The notes: generated from the letters alone by a model not told the origin. A stretch of DNA of 64,000 nucleotides from Diaminobutyricimonas sp. LJ205 (GCF_009755725.1 NZ_CP046619.1:2232001-2296000); one strand, 5' to 3'; numbered from the stretch's first letter, positions 34,097 to 44,255 are shown. Translations and numbers: made by a program.

Positions 34097-35536
34097 TTAG
34101 GGGCGGGCGTCCGAGCGCGGCACCTTGAATGCGGCGGTCGACAGCGCGGGATTGATTGCCGGTCCAGTCTGTCCGGCGGCGCGGCGCTCGGCGATCTCGG
34201 CGACGATCTCTGCGTGCCGCCTGTCAGTGAGCGGGTAGATCAGCATGATCAGGATAGCGAGCAGCGCGAACACCGCCGGAATTCCGCCGGTGGCGGCCCG
34301 GATGCCCCATTCAGCTGACACGGTCTGCTGGTCGGCACCCGCCTGGTAGCCGCCGAACGCAATCGCGTACGCGGCAAGCGCACCGCCGACGGCCTGGCCG
34401 GTCTTGCGGGTGAACGAGAACAGCGCGTAGGTGATGCCCTCGGTGCGCACCCCGGTCGTCCACTCGCCGTATTCGACGGTGTCAGCTTCGAGCGCCCAGA
34501 CCAGCATGTTGACCAGCATGATGCCGAGCAACGCCAGGACCATGCCACCGAACGCCAGCGGAATGTTCTGCGCCGGGGTGAACAGCACGATCAGGCCGCC
34601 CACCATCATCAGCGCAGCCGCGGCGATGTACGAGCGCTTCTTGCCGAACCGGCGTACCAGGGTCGGCACGATGGCAGCGAGTGCGAAGGTGCCCACCAGC
34701 TGAACGATGGCGTAGACCCGGTACAGGCCGATGTCCCCGAGCACGTCGCGGAAATAGTACAGCTGCACGGTCTGCATCGCCATCATGCCGGTGAGGAACA
34801 GTACCGAGCTGAGGCAGAGCAGCAGCAGCGGCTTGTTGTGCCTGAGCGTCTCGAAGCTCTGCTTCATCGTGACGTTGTTCACGTCACGCTTGACTCGCTC
34901 CTTGGCGGTGAACACCGTGAAGAAGTAGAAGATGGTGCCGACGACCACGAAGCTCAGCGTGACGGTGGTGAACATGGTCTGCAGGTCGGCATCGGGTACC
35001 AGCAGCGGTGCAATGAAGATCCCCAGGAACGCCCCAACCACCGCGGCACCGATGGTGCGAGCGGCTGCGAGCTTGGACCGCTCCCCCGCGTCCTGGGTCA
35101 TCGCCCCGGCCAGTGAGCCGTAGGGAATGTTCACCAGGCTGTACGCGAGGCCGAGCGCCGCGTAGGTCAGGTAGGCGTAGATCAGCATCCCGGTCTCGCC
35201 GATCTGCGGCACCGAGAAGGTCGCAACACTCAGCAGCAACAGCGGGATCGAGCCGAACATGATGAACGGCCGGAACTTGCCGAAGCGCTTGCTGTACGAG
35301 CGGTCGACCATGCGCCCGGCGAATACGTCGGCGAACGCGTCGAACACGCGGACGACGAGCAGCAGGGTTCCTGCAGCCGCGGCGGAGATGCCGGCGACAT
35401 CGGTGTAATAGACGAGCAGGAACATCGTCGCCGTGGTGAAGGCCAGGTTGTTCGCCGCATCGCCGGCGCCGTAACCAACGATCGAGATCTTGGGAAGTTT
35501 GCCCAGGGTCTCAGGCTGATTCTTCATTGAATTCAT
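34097..35536 (-). CDS. GPH-family glycoside/glucuronide:cation symporter
   Basis: This 479-residue, 12-helix transporter shows GPH signatures [13 protein letters not shown] at the N-terminus and the loop [20 protein letters not shown] followed by GKFRPF. It lies directly downstream of beta-glucuronidase, so it is probably a UidB-like glucuronide symporter. It has a 36-base gap to uidA and precedes manD. Confidence 0.9.
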   Translation of the reverse strand: MNSMKNQPETLGKLPKISIVGYGAGDAANNLAFTTATMFLLVYYTDVAGISAAAAGTLLLVVRVFDAFADVFAGRMVDRSYSKRFGKFRPFIMFGSIPLLLLSVATFSVPQIGETGMLIYAYLTYAALGLAYSLVNIPYGSLAGAMTQDAGERSKLAAARTIGAAVVGAFLGIFIAPLLVPDADLQTMFTTVTLSFVVVGTIFYFFTVFTAKERVKRDVNNVTMKQSFETLRHNKPLLLLCLSSVLFLTGMMAMQTVQLYYFRDVLGDIGLYRVYAIVQLVGTFALAAIVPTLVRRFGKKRSYIAAAALMMVGGLIVLFTPAQNIPLAFGGMVLALLGIMLVNMLVWALEADTVEYGEWTTGVRTEGITYALFSFTRKTGQAVGGALAAYAIAFGGYQAGADQQTVSAEWGIRAATGGIPAVFALLAILIMLIYPLTDRRHAEIVAEIAERRAAGQTGPAINPALSTAAFKVPRSDARP

Positions 35537-35572
35537 TGCTTGGTACTTACTTTCTTTGTGCCGCGGGCGGGT

Positions 35573-37354
35573 CTACTGGCCGAAGTTGGTCCAGCGCTTC
35601 CGCAGCGCGTGCGCGGCGGCCTTGGGGCGGCGATCGCGGGTGAAGACACCCTTTTTATTGCCGTCGACGCGGAAGACCCCGTTCGACGTTTGGAAATCCG
35701 CGAAGTTCCAGACCTGCTCGCCGACGAAGGCGTCGATGCGGTCGAACACGCGGTGGTTCATCTCGAGGTAGGCGACCTGGTACTCCTCGGACCAGGGCGA
35801 ATCGAAGATGGAGTGCACGCCGGGCATGGTGTCGGCACCGTACTCGGTCATGATGATCGGCTTGCCGAACTTGTCGGCCCAGCCGCGCAGTTCCGCCTCG
35901 AGGTGCTTCTCGGCGGCGACCAGGTCTCCGGTGTCGACGTACCAGCCCCAGTAACGGTTGAGGCACATGACGTCGAACAGGTCGGCGATCAGGTCGTTCT
36001 CGAAGGTGGCGAACATGACGTTCACGAAGGTCACCGGGCGGGTCGGGTCAAGCTCACGCGTGAGCGTCGCGAGCGGTTCGAAGTACTCGCGGGCGCCCTT
36101 CTCGCTCGACGAGGGCTCGTTCGCGATCGACCACATCACCACGCTGGGGTGGTTCTTGTCACGGGCGATGAGCTCGCGGATCGCCTGGGCGTGGGCAGCC
36201 TGGGTGGCGTCGTTGATGGTCTCGGGCGAGAAGGTGTCCTGCTTGATGCCGCCGAAGATGCCGCCGCCCATGGCGAGGTTCAGGCCGACTGCGGCGGTCT
36301 CGTCGATGACGACGATGCCGTGCCGGTCGGCGAACTCCATGACCTCTTCGGCGTACGGGTAATGCGAGGTGCGGAACGAGTTCGCGCCGATCCACTCCAT
36401 CAGCTGGAAGTCGTGCACCAGGTAGGCGTTGTCGTGGCCCTTGCCGCGCACCGGCGAGTCCTCGTGCTTGCCGAATCCGGTGAAGTAGAACGGCGTGCCG
36501 TTGATCAGGAACTCGGTGCCGCGCACCTCGACCGTGCGCACGCCGATCGGCAGGGTGTAGCTGTCAACCGGGGTGCCGTCGCTCAGCGTCTCGACCGTGA
36601 GGTCGTACAGGTAACCGGCGCCGGGCTGCCAGAGCGTGACATCCGAAATGCGAACCGAACCGCTGGTGCCGGATGCCTCGCCGACCAGTCGTCCCGCGGC
36701 GTCGCGTACGCTGACCCGCACCTCGGCGGGAGCGGTGGTGACCGCCTCATAGTTCACGATGCCGGTGCTGCCCTCGACATCCGTGGTCACGGTGATGTCG
36801 TCGAGGCGCACCTCGGGGACGCTGTACAGCCACACCGACCGGGCGAGGCCGGCGTAGTTGTAGAAGTCGTGCAGGTACTTCTGGGTGCGGCGACCGTCTT
36901 CGTCGACCGTGATCGTGCCAGGGGGGATGGTCTCATTGGTGAGTTCGTTGTTCACCGCGATGGTCAGCAGGAACTCCTCGCCGGCGCCGACCAGATCGGT
37001 CACATCGGCTTCGAACGGGGTGTAGCCGCCGACGTGCTCGGCAACCAGCAGGTCGTTCACGTAGACCTGGCCCTGGTGGGTGGCTGCGTCCAGGCGCACG
37101 AATATGCGCTGGCCGGCCCAGCCGCGGGGCACGCGCACGCGGCGCTGGTACCAGACCCAGCCGACGTGGTCGCGGATCGAGGAGTCGGCGAAGAGGTCGT
37201 TGTAGCTTGCGGGAACCGGCGCCTCGAGGCGGGTGTCGAGCGGGTCGGTCCACCACTGGTCGACGTGACCGGTGCGTTCTGCATCGACCTTGAACTTCCA
37301 CAACCCGTCGAGGTTGCTGAGTTCACGCGTGCCGGTGGACTGGGGCTTCAACAT
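35573..37354 (-). CDS. uidA: Beta-glucuronidase (GH2)
   Basis: This 593-residue enzyme has the three-part GH2 layout: jelly-roll N-domain, Ig-like middle, and TIM barrel from about residue 275. The acid/base Glu is in WSIANEP, the nucleophile Glu in IIMTEYGAD, and NRYWGWY is present. The NxK motif GNKKGVFTRDR that reads the glucuronate carboxylate separates it from galactosidases. It has no signal peptide, so it hydrolyses imported glucuronides in the cytosol. A LacI-type operator lies about 100 bases upstream. Confidence 0.95.
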   Translation of the reverse strand: MLKPQSTGTRELSNLDGLWKFKVDAERTGHVDQWWTDPLDTRLEAPVPASYNDLFADSSIRDHVGWVWYQRRVRVPRGWAGQRIFVRLDAATHQGQVYVNDLLVAEHVGGYTPFEADVTDLVGAGEEFLLTIAVNNELTNETIPPGTITVDEDGRRTQKYLHDFYNYAGLARSVWLYSVPEVRLDDITVTTDVEGSTGIVNYEAVTTAPAEVRVSVRDAAGRLVGEASGTSGSVRISDVTLWQPGAGYLYDLTVETLSDGTPVDSYTLPIGVRTVEVRGTEFLINGTPFYFTGFGKHEDSPVRGKGHDNAYLVHDFQLMEWIGANSFRTSHYPYAEEVMEFADRHGIVVIDETAAVGLNLAMGGGIFGGIKQDTFSPETINDATQAAHAQAIRELIARDKNHPSVVMWSIANEPSSSEKGAREYFEPLATLTRELDPTRPVTFVNVMFATFENDLIADLFDVMCLNRYWGWYVDTGDLVAAEKHLEAELRGWADKFGKPIIMTEYGADTMPGVHSIFDSPWSEEYQVAYLEMNHRVFDRIDAFVGEQVWNFADFQTSNGVFRVDGNKKGVFTRDRRPKAAAHALRKRWTNFGQ

Positions 37355-37452
37355 TGATCGCCTTTCTCCGCGTCAGATTGCGACTGCAGGAGCCTGTCTT
37401 CAATCGAAGGGCTCGGGGTGGGAATGATCAATGGAAACACAGCAGGAAAATT

Positions 37453-37470
37453 TTGGCAAACGGTTGCCAA
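37453..37470. promoter_or_regulatory. LacI-type operator upstream of uidA
   Basis: TTGGCAAACGGTTGCCAA is an 18-base near-perfect palindrome with a central CG. It belongs to the five-site family shared with uxaC, the 43109 isomerase, and the 52853/53081 divergent pair. Confidence 0.8.
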
Positions 37471-37510
37471 TACTTTCAGGCCGTACCCAGAAAGTGGGGC
37501 AAATGGCGCG

Positions 37511-38278
37511 TTACGCGCGCTCGACCAGCTCGAGCGTCACCCCGTTCGGGTCGAGGATCTCCGCCATCCGGCCGGGCCCGGACTGCAACGGCCGCGGTGT
37601 GCCGGCTTCCGGGTTCACGCCGATCGTGGCCAGGGCGGCGTCGAGGTTTCCCACCCGCAGGGCGATGTGCGGGAAGCGTTCCAGACCGGCCGGTGCGCCG
37701 AAGGAGTGCAGTTCGAGCACGTGGCCGTCCAGCCCGACGTAGCCGAGCGCGAAGTCCGAATCTGGAATGTTGATCGTCCGCAGGTGCTGCAACCCCAGCC
37801 CGTCCCGGTAGAACCGGAATGCGCCGTCCAGATCGCGTGCGTGCACGGCGATGTGGTCGATCGCGAGGACGGTGTCCGAGACGATCGACGGATCAGGGAC
37901 CGGGGTGTCACGCTGCAGCAGCTCGACCCGCGCCCCGTTCGGGTCGCTCAGAAACGCCGTCCGCCCGTTGCCGCTGCCGGCCGTCTGCGGCTGCTGCTGC
38001 GCCTCGAAGCCCGCATCCATCAGTGCAGCGAAGTCAGCATCCACATCATCGGTGATGAATCCGATGTGGTCGACGCCCAGCGGCCGATCGGCAGCGACCT
38101 GGGGCATGTGCAGCAGCTCGATGAATCCACCGCCGAGCTGGACGTAGACGAATCGCAGGCCGATGGCCGGGACCTCTCCCGTCCAGGCGACGGTGCCACC
38201 GAGTCGGCCCTCGTAGAAGTCCACGGACTCCGTCAGGTCGCGGGTCAGGATCGCGATGTGGTTCAGCTCGGTGATCAC
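37511..38278 (-). CDS. Two-domain VOC family protein
   Basis: A 255-residue protein made of two vicinal-oxygen-chelate modules (about 1-125 and 140-255). Metal-ligand positions are visible as His7 (LNHIAILT), His in VDHIGFI, His in IDHIAVH and Glu in VLELHSF and VTLELVE. Family members are glyoxalases, extradiol dioxygenases or epimerases. It sits between uidA and uxuB, close to a uidA operator. It might process an aglycone or an oxidised sugar; that is a guess. Confidence 0.82.
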   Translation of the reverse strand: MITELNHIAILTRDLTESVDFYEGRLGGTVAWTGEVPAIGLRFVYVQLGGGFIELLHMPQVAADRPLGVDHIGFITDDVDADFAALMDAGFEAQQQPQTAGSGNGRTAFLSDPNGARVELLQRDTPVPDPSIVSDTVLAIDHIAVHARDLDGAFRFYRDGLGLQHLRTINIPDSDFALGYVGLDGHVLELHSFGAPAGLERFPHIALRVGNLDAALATIGVNPEAGTPRPLQSGPGRMAEILDPNGVTLELVERA

Positions 38279-38302
38279 GCGTGTACGCCTCTCAGGTGAA
38301 TT

Positions 38303-38348
38303 CGCTGGTCGGGCTTGCCGAGACCGGTCTCGGCAAGCCCGACCAGCG
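38303..38348. repeat. Dispersed palindromic repeat, copy 4 (46-base perfect palindrome)
   Basis: CGCTGGTCGGGCTTGCCGAG followed by ACC, then its exact reverse complement with no loop. It lies between the VOC gene and uxuB, just past the uxuB stop. It is the most perfect family member in the window. Confidence 0.9.
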
Positions 38349-38356
38349 GGGTTGGG

Positions 38357-39748
38357 TCAGGCGAAATCGGCGAGCCGCGCCTCGACCGCACTGACGACCT
38401 CGGGGTCGGCAGCGAGGTTCGGGTCGACCACGGCCAGCAGCGGCGCGATTCCGGATTCGGATGCCGCAGCCTTGACCTTCTCCTCGGCGCGGTCGGCGGG
38501 CACGTTGCCCGCTCGCACGGCCCGCACCCAGGCGGCGAGGGCTCGGGCGGAGCCGTCTCCGTCGCGACCGGCAGCCCGCTCGGCGAGCAGGATCGGCGCG
38601 ATGCGCACCCGTAGCTTGGTGACCCCGTCCATGCCGATCTGGGCGAGCCGGTGCTGGATCCGGCCATTGTCGAAGCGGTCGAGCAGCGCGGACCGGTAAC
38701 TGTCGAGGTCGAGACCCTCGGGCAGGTGAGCGGATGCCTCGGTCCAGAATTGCTCAACCCATTCGCGTGCGATCGGGTCGCCGATCGCGTCGGCGACGCT
38801 GTCGTGCCCGCGTGCGGTGCCGGCGTAGGCCAGCAGGCTGTGCGCGCCGTTCAGCAGCCACAGCTTGCGGCGCTCGAACGGTTCGATGTCGTCGACGAAT
38901 CGGGCGCCGGAGGTCTCCCAGGCGGGTCGTCCGGCCGGGAAGTCTCCGCTCAGCACCCAGTCGCGGAACGGCTCGGTGACCACCGGGGCGGCGTCGGTGA
39001 ATCCGCTGAGCGCGGCGACCGCGTCAATGTCCTCCTGGGTGGTCTTCGGGGTGATCCGGTCGACCGAGGTGGAGACGAAGCTGACCCGCTGATCGACGTA
39101 CTCACGCAAGTCATCCGAGACACGCTCGGCGAGCGCGAGCAGTCCGCTGCGCACAAGCGGGCCGTTGTCCGGCATGTTGTCGCAGGGCACGATCGCGATC
39201 GGTTCACCGCCGGCCCGCCGGCGTGCCTCGAGGCCGGCGAGAACGCGGGCGAGGGTCGAGCCGGGTGCATTGCTGAGGTCGACGGTCGCGGCGGTCAGGT
39301 TGGTGCTGAGCCACTCGATGTCGCGGGCGACCTGCTCGTCCGAGGCATCCGGCTGCCCATCGGCGGTCAGTCGGTAGCCGGCCTCGGTGATGGTCAGCGT
39401 GACGAGGGCGGTCTCAGTGGCGGCGAGCCGGCCGACGAGGTCGTCGACGCGGGCCCCGTCGACGGCGCGGGAGATGCTCCCGACGACGCTGACCCGGTCG
39501 CCATCGACGGCGCGCTCGAGCACGCTGTAGAGGCCGTCCTGGGCGGCGAGTTCTTCGGCGGCCTTCGGACTGCGGCCGGTGTACGCGGTGATGCCCCAGT
39601 CGGCGGCGTCAGTCGCGGTATCCGTGTACCAGGCTTGGTGGGCGCGGTGGAAGGCACCGAGCCCGATGTGCACGATTCGCTCGGGCGCCGCGTCGGCGCT
39701 GCGGCCGGCCTGCTCGGCGAAGGTGGAACGGTTGAGCGGGGTGGTCAC
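38357..39748 (-). CDS. uxuB: Fructuronate reductase/mannitol dehydrogenase family
   Basis: This 463-residue long-chain dehydrogenase shows NAD-binding HIGLGAFHRAHQAWYTD near the N-terminus, VPCDNMPDNG, and KLWLLNGAHSLLAYAG with the catalytic Lys. It would reduce D-fructuronate to D-mannonate, the step between UxaC and ManD. GTG 39748 overlaps the uxaC stop (GTGA); the upstream open frame is only a shadow. A tagaturonate or mannitol substrate is less likely given the neighbours. Confidence 0.92.
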   Translation of the reverse strand: MTTPLNRSTFAEQAGRSADAAPERIVHIGLGAFHRAHQAWYTDTATDAADWGITAYTGRSPKAAEELAAQDGLYSVLERAVDGDRVSVVGSISRAVDGARVDDLVGRLAATETALVTLTITEAGYRLTADGQPDASDEQVARDIEWLSTNLTAATVDLSNAPGSTLARVLAGLEARRRAGGEPIAIVPCDNMPDNGPLVRSGLLALAERVSDDLREYVDQRVSFVSTSVDRITPKTTQEDIDAVAALSGFTDAAPVVTEPFRDWVLSGDFPAGRPAWETSGARFVDDIEPFERRKLWLLNGAHSLLAYAGTARGHDSVADAIGDPIAREWVEQFWTEASAHLPEGLDLDSYRSALLDRFDNGRIQHRLAQIGMDGVTKLRVRIAPILLAERAAGRDGDGSARALAAWVRAVRAGNVPADRAEEKVKAAASESGIAPLLAVVDPNLAADPEVVSAVEARLADFA

Positions 39749-41145
39749 AGCTTGAAGACCTTTCGGGGTTGCGAGTCGGTGAGGTCGACGATGATCCGGT
39801 CGGCCATCGACTGCGAGACCCGGCCCTCGCGCACCAGGCGGGCGAGGAAGGCGGAGTCGAGCCGGCGGGCCATGTCGTGGCGGGCGGGAATGGACAGGAA
39901 CGCGCGGGTGTCGTCGATGAATCCCGAGCTGCGGTAGAAACCGGCGGTCTCGGTGACCGCGGCGCGGAAGCGCAGCACCGCATCCGGGGCGTCGATGAAC
40001 CACCACGGCGCGCCGATGTAGAGGCTCGGGTAGAAGCCGGCGAGCGGCGCGATCTCACGCGAGAAACCGGTCTCGTCGATGGTGAACAGCACCACGTGCA
40101 GGTTCTTCTCGAGGCCGTACTTCTCAAGCAGCGGCCGCAGGTTCTCGGTGTAGCTGGTCTGGAATGGGATGTCGTGCCCGGTGTCCGGGCCGAATCGGTT
40201 GAACGTCTCGGTGCTGTGGTTGCGGTACACGCCGGGGTGGATCGTCATCACGAGTCCGTCGGCGACGCTCATCCGGGCCATCTGCAGCAGCATGTGGCCC
40301 CGGAAGGTGCGTGCCTCCTCGGTCGACAGTTCGCCGCGCACCGCGCGCTTGTACAACGCTGCGGCGTCGGTCTCATCCAGGTCGACCGTGAGCGGTTCGT
40401 CCACGCCGTGGTCGGCGGAGACGGCCCCGTGCTCGATGAAGTAGGCGCGGCGCCCCTCCAGGGCGCGCAGGTAGCCGGTGAAGTCGTCGACCGGCGTGCC
40501 GCTCCACTCGGTGAGTGCGGCGACCTTCTGGGCGAACAGCGGCGAGGCCGGGTCGAGGTATGCGTCGGGCCGGAACGTCGGTAGCACCCGCCCACGGAAG
40601 CTCGAGTCCGCGGCGAGCGCCGCGTGCATGGCGAGGTCGTCCATCGGGTCATCGGTGGTGGCGAGCACCTCGATGCCGAACCGTTCGAACAGTGCGCGCG
40701 GCCGGTATGCCGGGGTTTCCAGCTGGCGGGCGATGGTGTCGAAGATGGCGTCGGATGTCTGGGCGCTCGGTTCCACGTCGATTCCGAACAGGGTGACCAG
40801 CTCGTGCGTCAGCCAGTAGCCCGAGGCGGTGCCGGCGAACAGGTGCCAGTGCTCGCAGAAGATCCGCCAGGCGGCGCGCGGGTCGACCGGGGCACTCGTG
40901 CCAACCCCGAGGTTCACCAGGTCGACTCCGGCGGCATGCAGTAGCCGGAACACATAGTGGTCGTAAGTGAGGAACAGGTTCGCGGCATCAGGGAACGGTT
41001 CGTCATCGAGCAGCAGGCTGGGCGCTACGTGCCCGTGCGGCGAGATGATCGGCAGCTCGGCCACGCGTTCATAGAGTCCGCGCGCGACATCCCGGGTGGC
41101 GGGGTCGGTGGGGAACAGGCGATCGGGGTCAAGCTGCAACGTCAT
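39745..41145 (-). CDS. uxaC: Glucuronate isomerase
   Basis: This 466-residue amidohydrolase-superfamily enzyme isomerises D-glucuronate to D-fructuronate. The N-terminal metal motif ISPHGHV, GYWLTHELVTLFGI and TDDPMDDLAMH are typical. ATG 41145 has AAGGAG five bases upstream and is preferred to GTG 41151. It is translationally coupled to uxuB. A LacI-type operator is centred 43 bases upstream of the start. Confidence 0.94.
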   Translation of the reverse strand: MTLQLDPDRLFPTDPATRDVARGLYERVAELPIISPHGHVAPSLLLDDEPFPDAANLFLTYDHYVFRLLHAAGVDLVNLGVGTSAPVDPRAAWRIFCEHWHLFAGTASGYWLTHELVTLFGIDVEPSAQTSDAIFDTIARQLETPAYRPRALFERFGIEVLATTDDPMDDLAMHAALAADSSFRGRVLPTFRPDAYLDPASPLFAQKVAALTEWSGTPVDDFTGYLRALEGRRAYFIEHGAVSADHGVDEPLTVDLDETDAAALYKRAVRGELSTEEARTFRGHMLLQMARMSVADGLVMTIHPGVYRNHSTETFNRFGPDTGHDIPFQTSYTENLRPLLEKYGLEKNLHVVLFTIDETGFSREIAPLAGFYPSLYIGAPWWFIDAPDAVLRFRAAVTETAGFYRSSGFIDDTRAFLSIPARHDMARRLDSAFLARLVREGRVSQSMADRIIVDLTDSQPRKVFKL

Positions 41146-41179
41146 TGGCACTCCTTCAGTGAAACGCGGGGCAATCCAT

Positions 41180-41197
41180 ATGTCAACCGGTTGCCAA
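41180..41197. promoter_or_regulatory. LacI-type operator upstream of uxaC-uxuB
   Basis: ATGTCAACCGGTTGCCAA; on the minus strand it reads TTGGCAACCGGTTGACAT and contains a TTGACA that could be the -35 box, so binding would block polymerase. Confidence 0.8.
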
Positions 41198-41217
41198 GTT
41201 TATTCGTCCGGGCTGGG

Positions 41218-42210
41218 TCAGTCCTCGTAGCGAAGCACGACGCCGAGGTACTCATCGAGGTCGCGTTCGATCCCGTCGTACAGGCGCGGAGCGTCGGTGA
41301 ACGGCAGCACATGGGTTCGGATGCTGTCCAGGCCTAGCGGGCCCCCGCAGAGAGCGAACAGGTAAGGCACGTCCTTCGCCCGGGTGGCGGCATCGACCGA
41401 CATGGTGTGCGCGCCGATGACCGTCAATCCCTTCAAATGGATGTCGGTGTACGGGTCGATCTCCATCGGCCGCCGCGGGCTTCCCAGCAGGACGACGCGG
41501 CCACCGTTCTTGGTGGCCTTCAGGCACGCATCGATGTTGGCTTCGACACCGGCTGCCTCGATGCTGACGTCGGGGCGCTGGTCCGGCCGCGATTCGTACC
41601 AGTCCACCAGCGATGTTTCCGAGAGGTTGACGACCGAACTCGCGCCCATCCGCTCCGCCCGTTCCAACCGTCCCGTGGAGAGGTCGGCGACCGCGAGGTC
41701 GGCTCCGGCGATCTGGTAGAGGCGTGAGCACAGCACTCCCACCAGCCCCAGGCCGCTGACCAGCACCGACTCGCCGAGCACGATCGGTGCCCGGCGAACC
41801 GCGGTCATCGCGATCTGCACCAGGCCGAAGAACACCGCATCCTCGGGGGCAATCCCTTCGGGCACCAGCTCGCAGACATCCGCTCGAATCGTGCCGGAGG
41901 TCGCGTGCTGGCCGGAGTGCCAGACGACATCCCCGACGCTGAGCCCTGTCACGCCGCTGCCCACCTCGGTGACCCGGCCGACTGCCGCGTAGCCCGGGTA
42001 GAACGGGTACTGGATCCACTTCTCCATGAACCCGCCCGTCGTGTAGGCGCGGTGGGTCTTGCGGAGTACGGCAAGCTCCGTGCCCGCGCTCATCAGCGAC
42101 ACGATGTTCTTGACCCGGACCTCCCCTTCAGCCGGGGCTACCGGCACGAATTCCTCGATCTGGCAGTCATCCTTGCCTGCGAAGACGATCCGGTAATCAG
42201 TGTTATTCAC
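41218..42210 (-). CDS. MDR-family dehydrogenase lacking zinc ligands
   Basis: This 330-residue medium-chain dehydrogenase has a Rossmann core (LVSGLGLVGVLCSRLYQ, then SIEAAGVEANIDAC). Where catalytic-zinc enzymes have CGTD and GHE, it has MSAGTEL and YPGYAAVG, so no zinc site is expected. This SAGTE group is common next to Gfo/Idh/MocA genes. GTG 42210 with GGAG five bases upstream is the start. It follows the isomerase gene by 38 bases. It is probably a sugar dehydrogenase, but the substrate is unknown. Confidence 0.85.
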   Translation of the reverse strand: MNNTDYRIVFAGKDDCQIEEFVPVAPAEGEVRVKNIVSLMSAGTELAVLRKTHRAYTTGGFMEKWIQYPFYPGYAAVGRVTEVGSGVTGLSVGDVVWHSGQHATSGTIRADVCELVPEGIAPEDAVFFGLVQIAMTAVRRAPIVLGESVLVSGLGLVGVLCSRLYQIAGADLAVADLSTGRLERAERMGASSVVNLSETSLVDWYESRPDQRPDVSIEAAGVEANIDACLKATKNGGRVVLLGSPRRPMEIDPYTDIHLKGLTVIGAHTMSVDAATRAKDVPYLFALCGGPLGLDSIRTHVLPFTDAPRLYDGIERDLDEYLGVVLRYED

Positions 42211-42248
42211 AACTTCTCCAGTGGTCAATTTCGGGTGCACAGCGGTGC

Positions 42249-43109
42249 TCAGAAGAGATCGGCGTAGCCGAGGGCGACGAGGTTGTCGTAGGAGGTCTGC
42301 AGAGCCTCGAACACGGTTCGGCCGTAGAGGTCGTCCTGCTCGACGAGCAGGTATTCGGCACCGCTTGCCAGCGACTGCTCGATGATGGCGCGGAAGTCCA
42401 GGTTGCCCTCCCCCACCTCGGCGAATTGGACGACGCCGGTGAACGCCGCCATGAATGCCGGGAAGTCACCGTTGCCCAGCGCTTCGAAGGCACTGTCTGG
42501 CATCTGCCCGATCCGGTAGTCCTTGAGGTGCACCATCTTCACGCGGCCGGCGTACTGCTCGATCACCGCGACGGGATTCACGCCGCCGCGCTGCAGCCAG
42601 TGCACGTCCAGTTCCAGTCCGACCCGGGGCGCGCGGTCGGCGATGATGTCGAGCAGGAAGCGGCCGTCGTACTTCGCGAACTCGATGTGGTGGTTGTGGT
42701 AGTACAGCCCGATGCCGTGTTCGTTCAGGCGTTCGGCGACCTCGTTGGTGCGGTCGCAGAAGTCGAGCACCTTGTCGAGTGAGGCCATCGCGTCGAATGG
42801 CAGCATGCCGATCCGCACCATTGAGGCATCAAGTTTCTTGCAGTCGGCCACGATCTTGTCGAAATCGTCGGTGAGCGACTCCCCCGGCATCCCGACCGGC
42901 TTGGTGAGTCCGGCCGAGAGCGAGGCGATGTCCATGCCCAGTTCGGTGCGCGCGCGGTCAAGCTCAGCGACGTTCTGTTCGGTCATCGGGATCTGCGAGA
43001 TCTCGACGGCGTGGTAGCCGATCTCGCTGATCTTTCGCAAGGTCTCAAATGCGCCGACCTCTTCGATGCTGCCCTTGAGCATCATTGCCTGCACGCCGAT
43101 CTTGGCCAC
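42249..43109 (-). CDS. Sugar phosphate isomerase/epimerase-like TIM barrel protein (first copy)
   Basis: A 286-residue AP-endonuclease-2 family barrel. Visible metal/active-site motifs are VEISQIPM, YYHNHHIEF, LDVHWLQRGGV, VHLKDYRI and FAEVGEGNLD. Family members isomerise or epimerise sugars and keto-sugars. GTG start with AAAGGAG six bases upstream. A LacI-type operator lies 42 bases upstream. It heads a two-gene unit with the MDR dehydrogenase. Confidence 0.88.
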   Translation of the reverse strand: MAKIGVQAMMLKGSIEEVGAFETLRKISEIGYHAVEISQIPMTEQNVAELDRARTELGMDIASLSAGLTKPVGMPGESLTDDFDKIVADCKKLDASMVRIGMLPFDAMASLDKVLDFCDRTNEVAERLNEHGIGLYYHNHHIEFAKYDGRFLLDIIADRAPRVGLELDVHWLQRGGVNPVAVIEQYAGRVKMVHLKDYRIGQMPDSAFEALGNGDFPAFMAAFTGVVQFAEVGEGNLDFRAIIEQSLASGAEYLLVEQDDLYGRTVFEALQTSYDNLVALGYADLF

Positions 43110-43150
43110 GTGTTTCTCCTTTGAATTTCGGTTGTTTCTCTGGTTTCCGA

Positions 43151-43168
43151 ATGGAAACCGGTTGCCAT
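43151..43168. promoter_or_regulatory. LacI-type operator between LacI gene and isomerase
   Basis: ATGGAAACCGGTTGCCAT is an 18-base palindrome, the weakest family member but with the same GG-TTGCCA half. It lies upstream of the 43109 isomerase, downstream of the regulator gene. Confidence 0.75.
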
Positions 43169-43205
43169 CGCAAACGCACTACTCGCGCTTGGGCGGCAGG
43201 TCTTG

Positions 43206-44255
43206 TCAGTTCGTGAGGTCCAGCAGGCGGGTCGCCGGAGGCGTCCCGGTCGAGGCGCGCATCACCAGTTCGGTGGGCAGCAGCTCATCGCCTGAGCCGA
43301 TCCGGCCAAGCAGCGTGGACACGGCGCGGCGGCCGGCCTCGTCAAGCGGCGTGCGGATGGTGGTCAGCGGCGGCGTTGTGAAGTCTGCACCGAAAATGTC
43401 GTCGAAGCCGACAACGCTGAGCACGGTCGGCACTGCCGCCCCGCGCTCCGCGATCTCGCGCATGAGTCCGATCGCCATCAAGTCGTTATAGGCCAACACC
43501 GCGGTCACGCCAGCGAGGGCGACGCTGGAGTATGCGGCACGTCCGCCGTCGACCCTGGGAACGCCCGGCCCGATCTCGACAAGGTCCATCCCCTGCTCGG
43601 CCGCGACCACGGCGATCATTTCACCGCGTCGCCCGCTGATCCAGGATGTTTCCGGACCTGCCAGGTACGCGATCCGGGTGTGACCCAGGCTGTGCAGGTG
43701 GTGGATGGCCTGCTCGATCCCGGGTCGGAGGTCGGGCAATACGCTCGGCACGCCCTCAACGTCGCGGTTGATGAGCACCAGCGGCGTTCGCTCGGCCAGT
43801 TCGCGGATCTTGTCGTCACTGAGCCGAGAGGTTCCGAGCACGAGTCCGTCGACCGACGGCATGACGCGTTCTGCTGCGGTCGCTTCCCGCTCCCCGGATT
43901 CCTGGGATTCCGCGATGACGAGCGTGTACCCCGCTGCGGCGGCGGCCTGCTCGGCACCTCGCACGACACCGAACATCACCGGGTTGGTGATGTCCGCGAC
44001 GATCAGGCCGAGAGTGAAGGTGCGGCCGGTCGGCAGCGCTCGCGCGATCGGGTTGACCCGGTAGTTGAGCTGCTTCGCCGCGGCGCGGATACGTTCCTCG
44101 GTCTTGATGTTGATCCGGCCGGGTTGGCTCAGGGCTCGGGAAACAGTCGAGGGGTTGACGTCGGCGAGCCGGGCGATGTCGTAGATCGTCGCGGCCGTCT
44201 TGCGACGCAATGACGGCGTGCGCGGCGTCTCGGCCTGTTCATCATTGATGGTCAC
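43206..44255 (-). CDS. LacI-family transcriptional regulator
   Basis: 349 residues. After a 22-residue tail comes the LacI HTH (TIYDIARLADVNPSTVSRAL), a hinge ending ARALPTGRT, and the periplasmic-binding-type effector domain (LGLIVADITNPVMFG, VVGFDDIFGADFTTPPLTTI). It lies 69 bases after the importer ATPase gene, so it ends that operon. It is the only LacI gene seen and most likely binds the five operators listed. The effector is presumably an imported glycoside or derivative. Confidence 0.93.
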   Translation of the reverse strand: MTINDEQAETPRTPSLRRKTAATIYDIARLADVNPSTVSRALSQPGRINIKTEERIRAAAKQLNYRVNPIARALPTGRTFTLGLIVADITNPVMFGVVRGAEQAAAAAGYTLVIAESQESGEREATAAERVMPSVDGLVLGTSRLSDDKIRELAERTPLVLINRDVEGVPSVLPDLRPGIEQAIHHLHSLGHTRIAYLAGPETSWISGRRGEMIAVVAAEQGMDLVEIGPGVPRVDGGRAAYSSVALAGVTAVLAYNDLMAIGLMREIAERGAAVPTVLSVVGFDDIFGADFTTPPLTTIRTPLDEAGRRAVSTLLGRIGSGDELLPTELVMRASTGTPPATRLLDLTN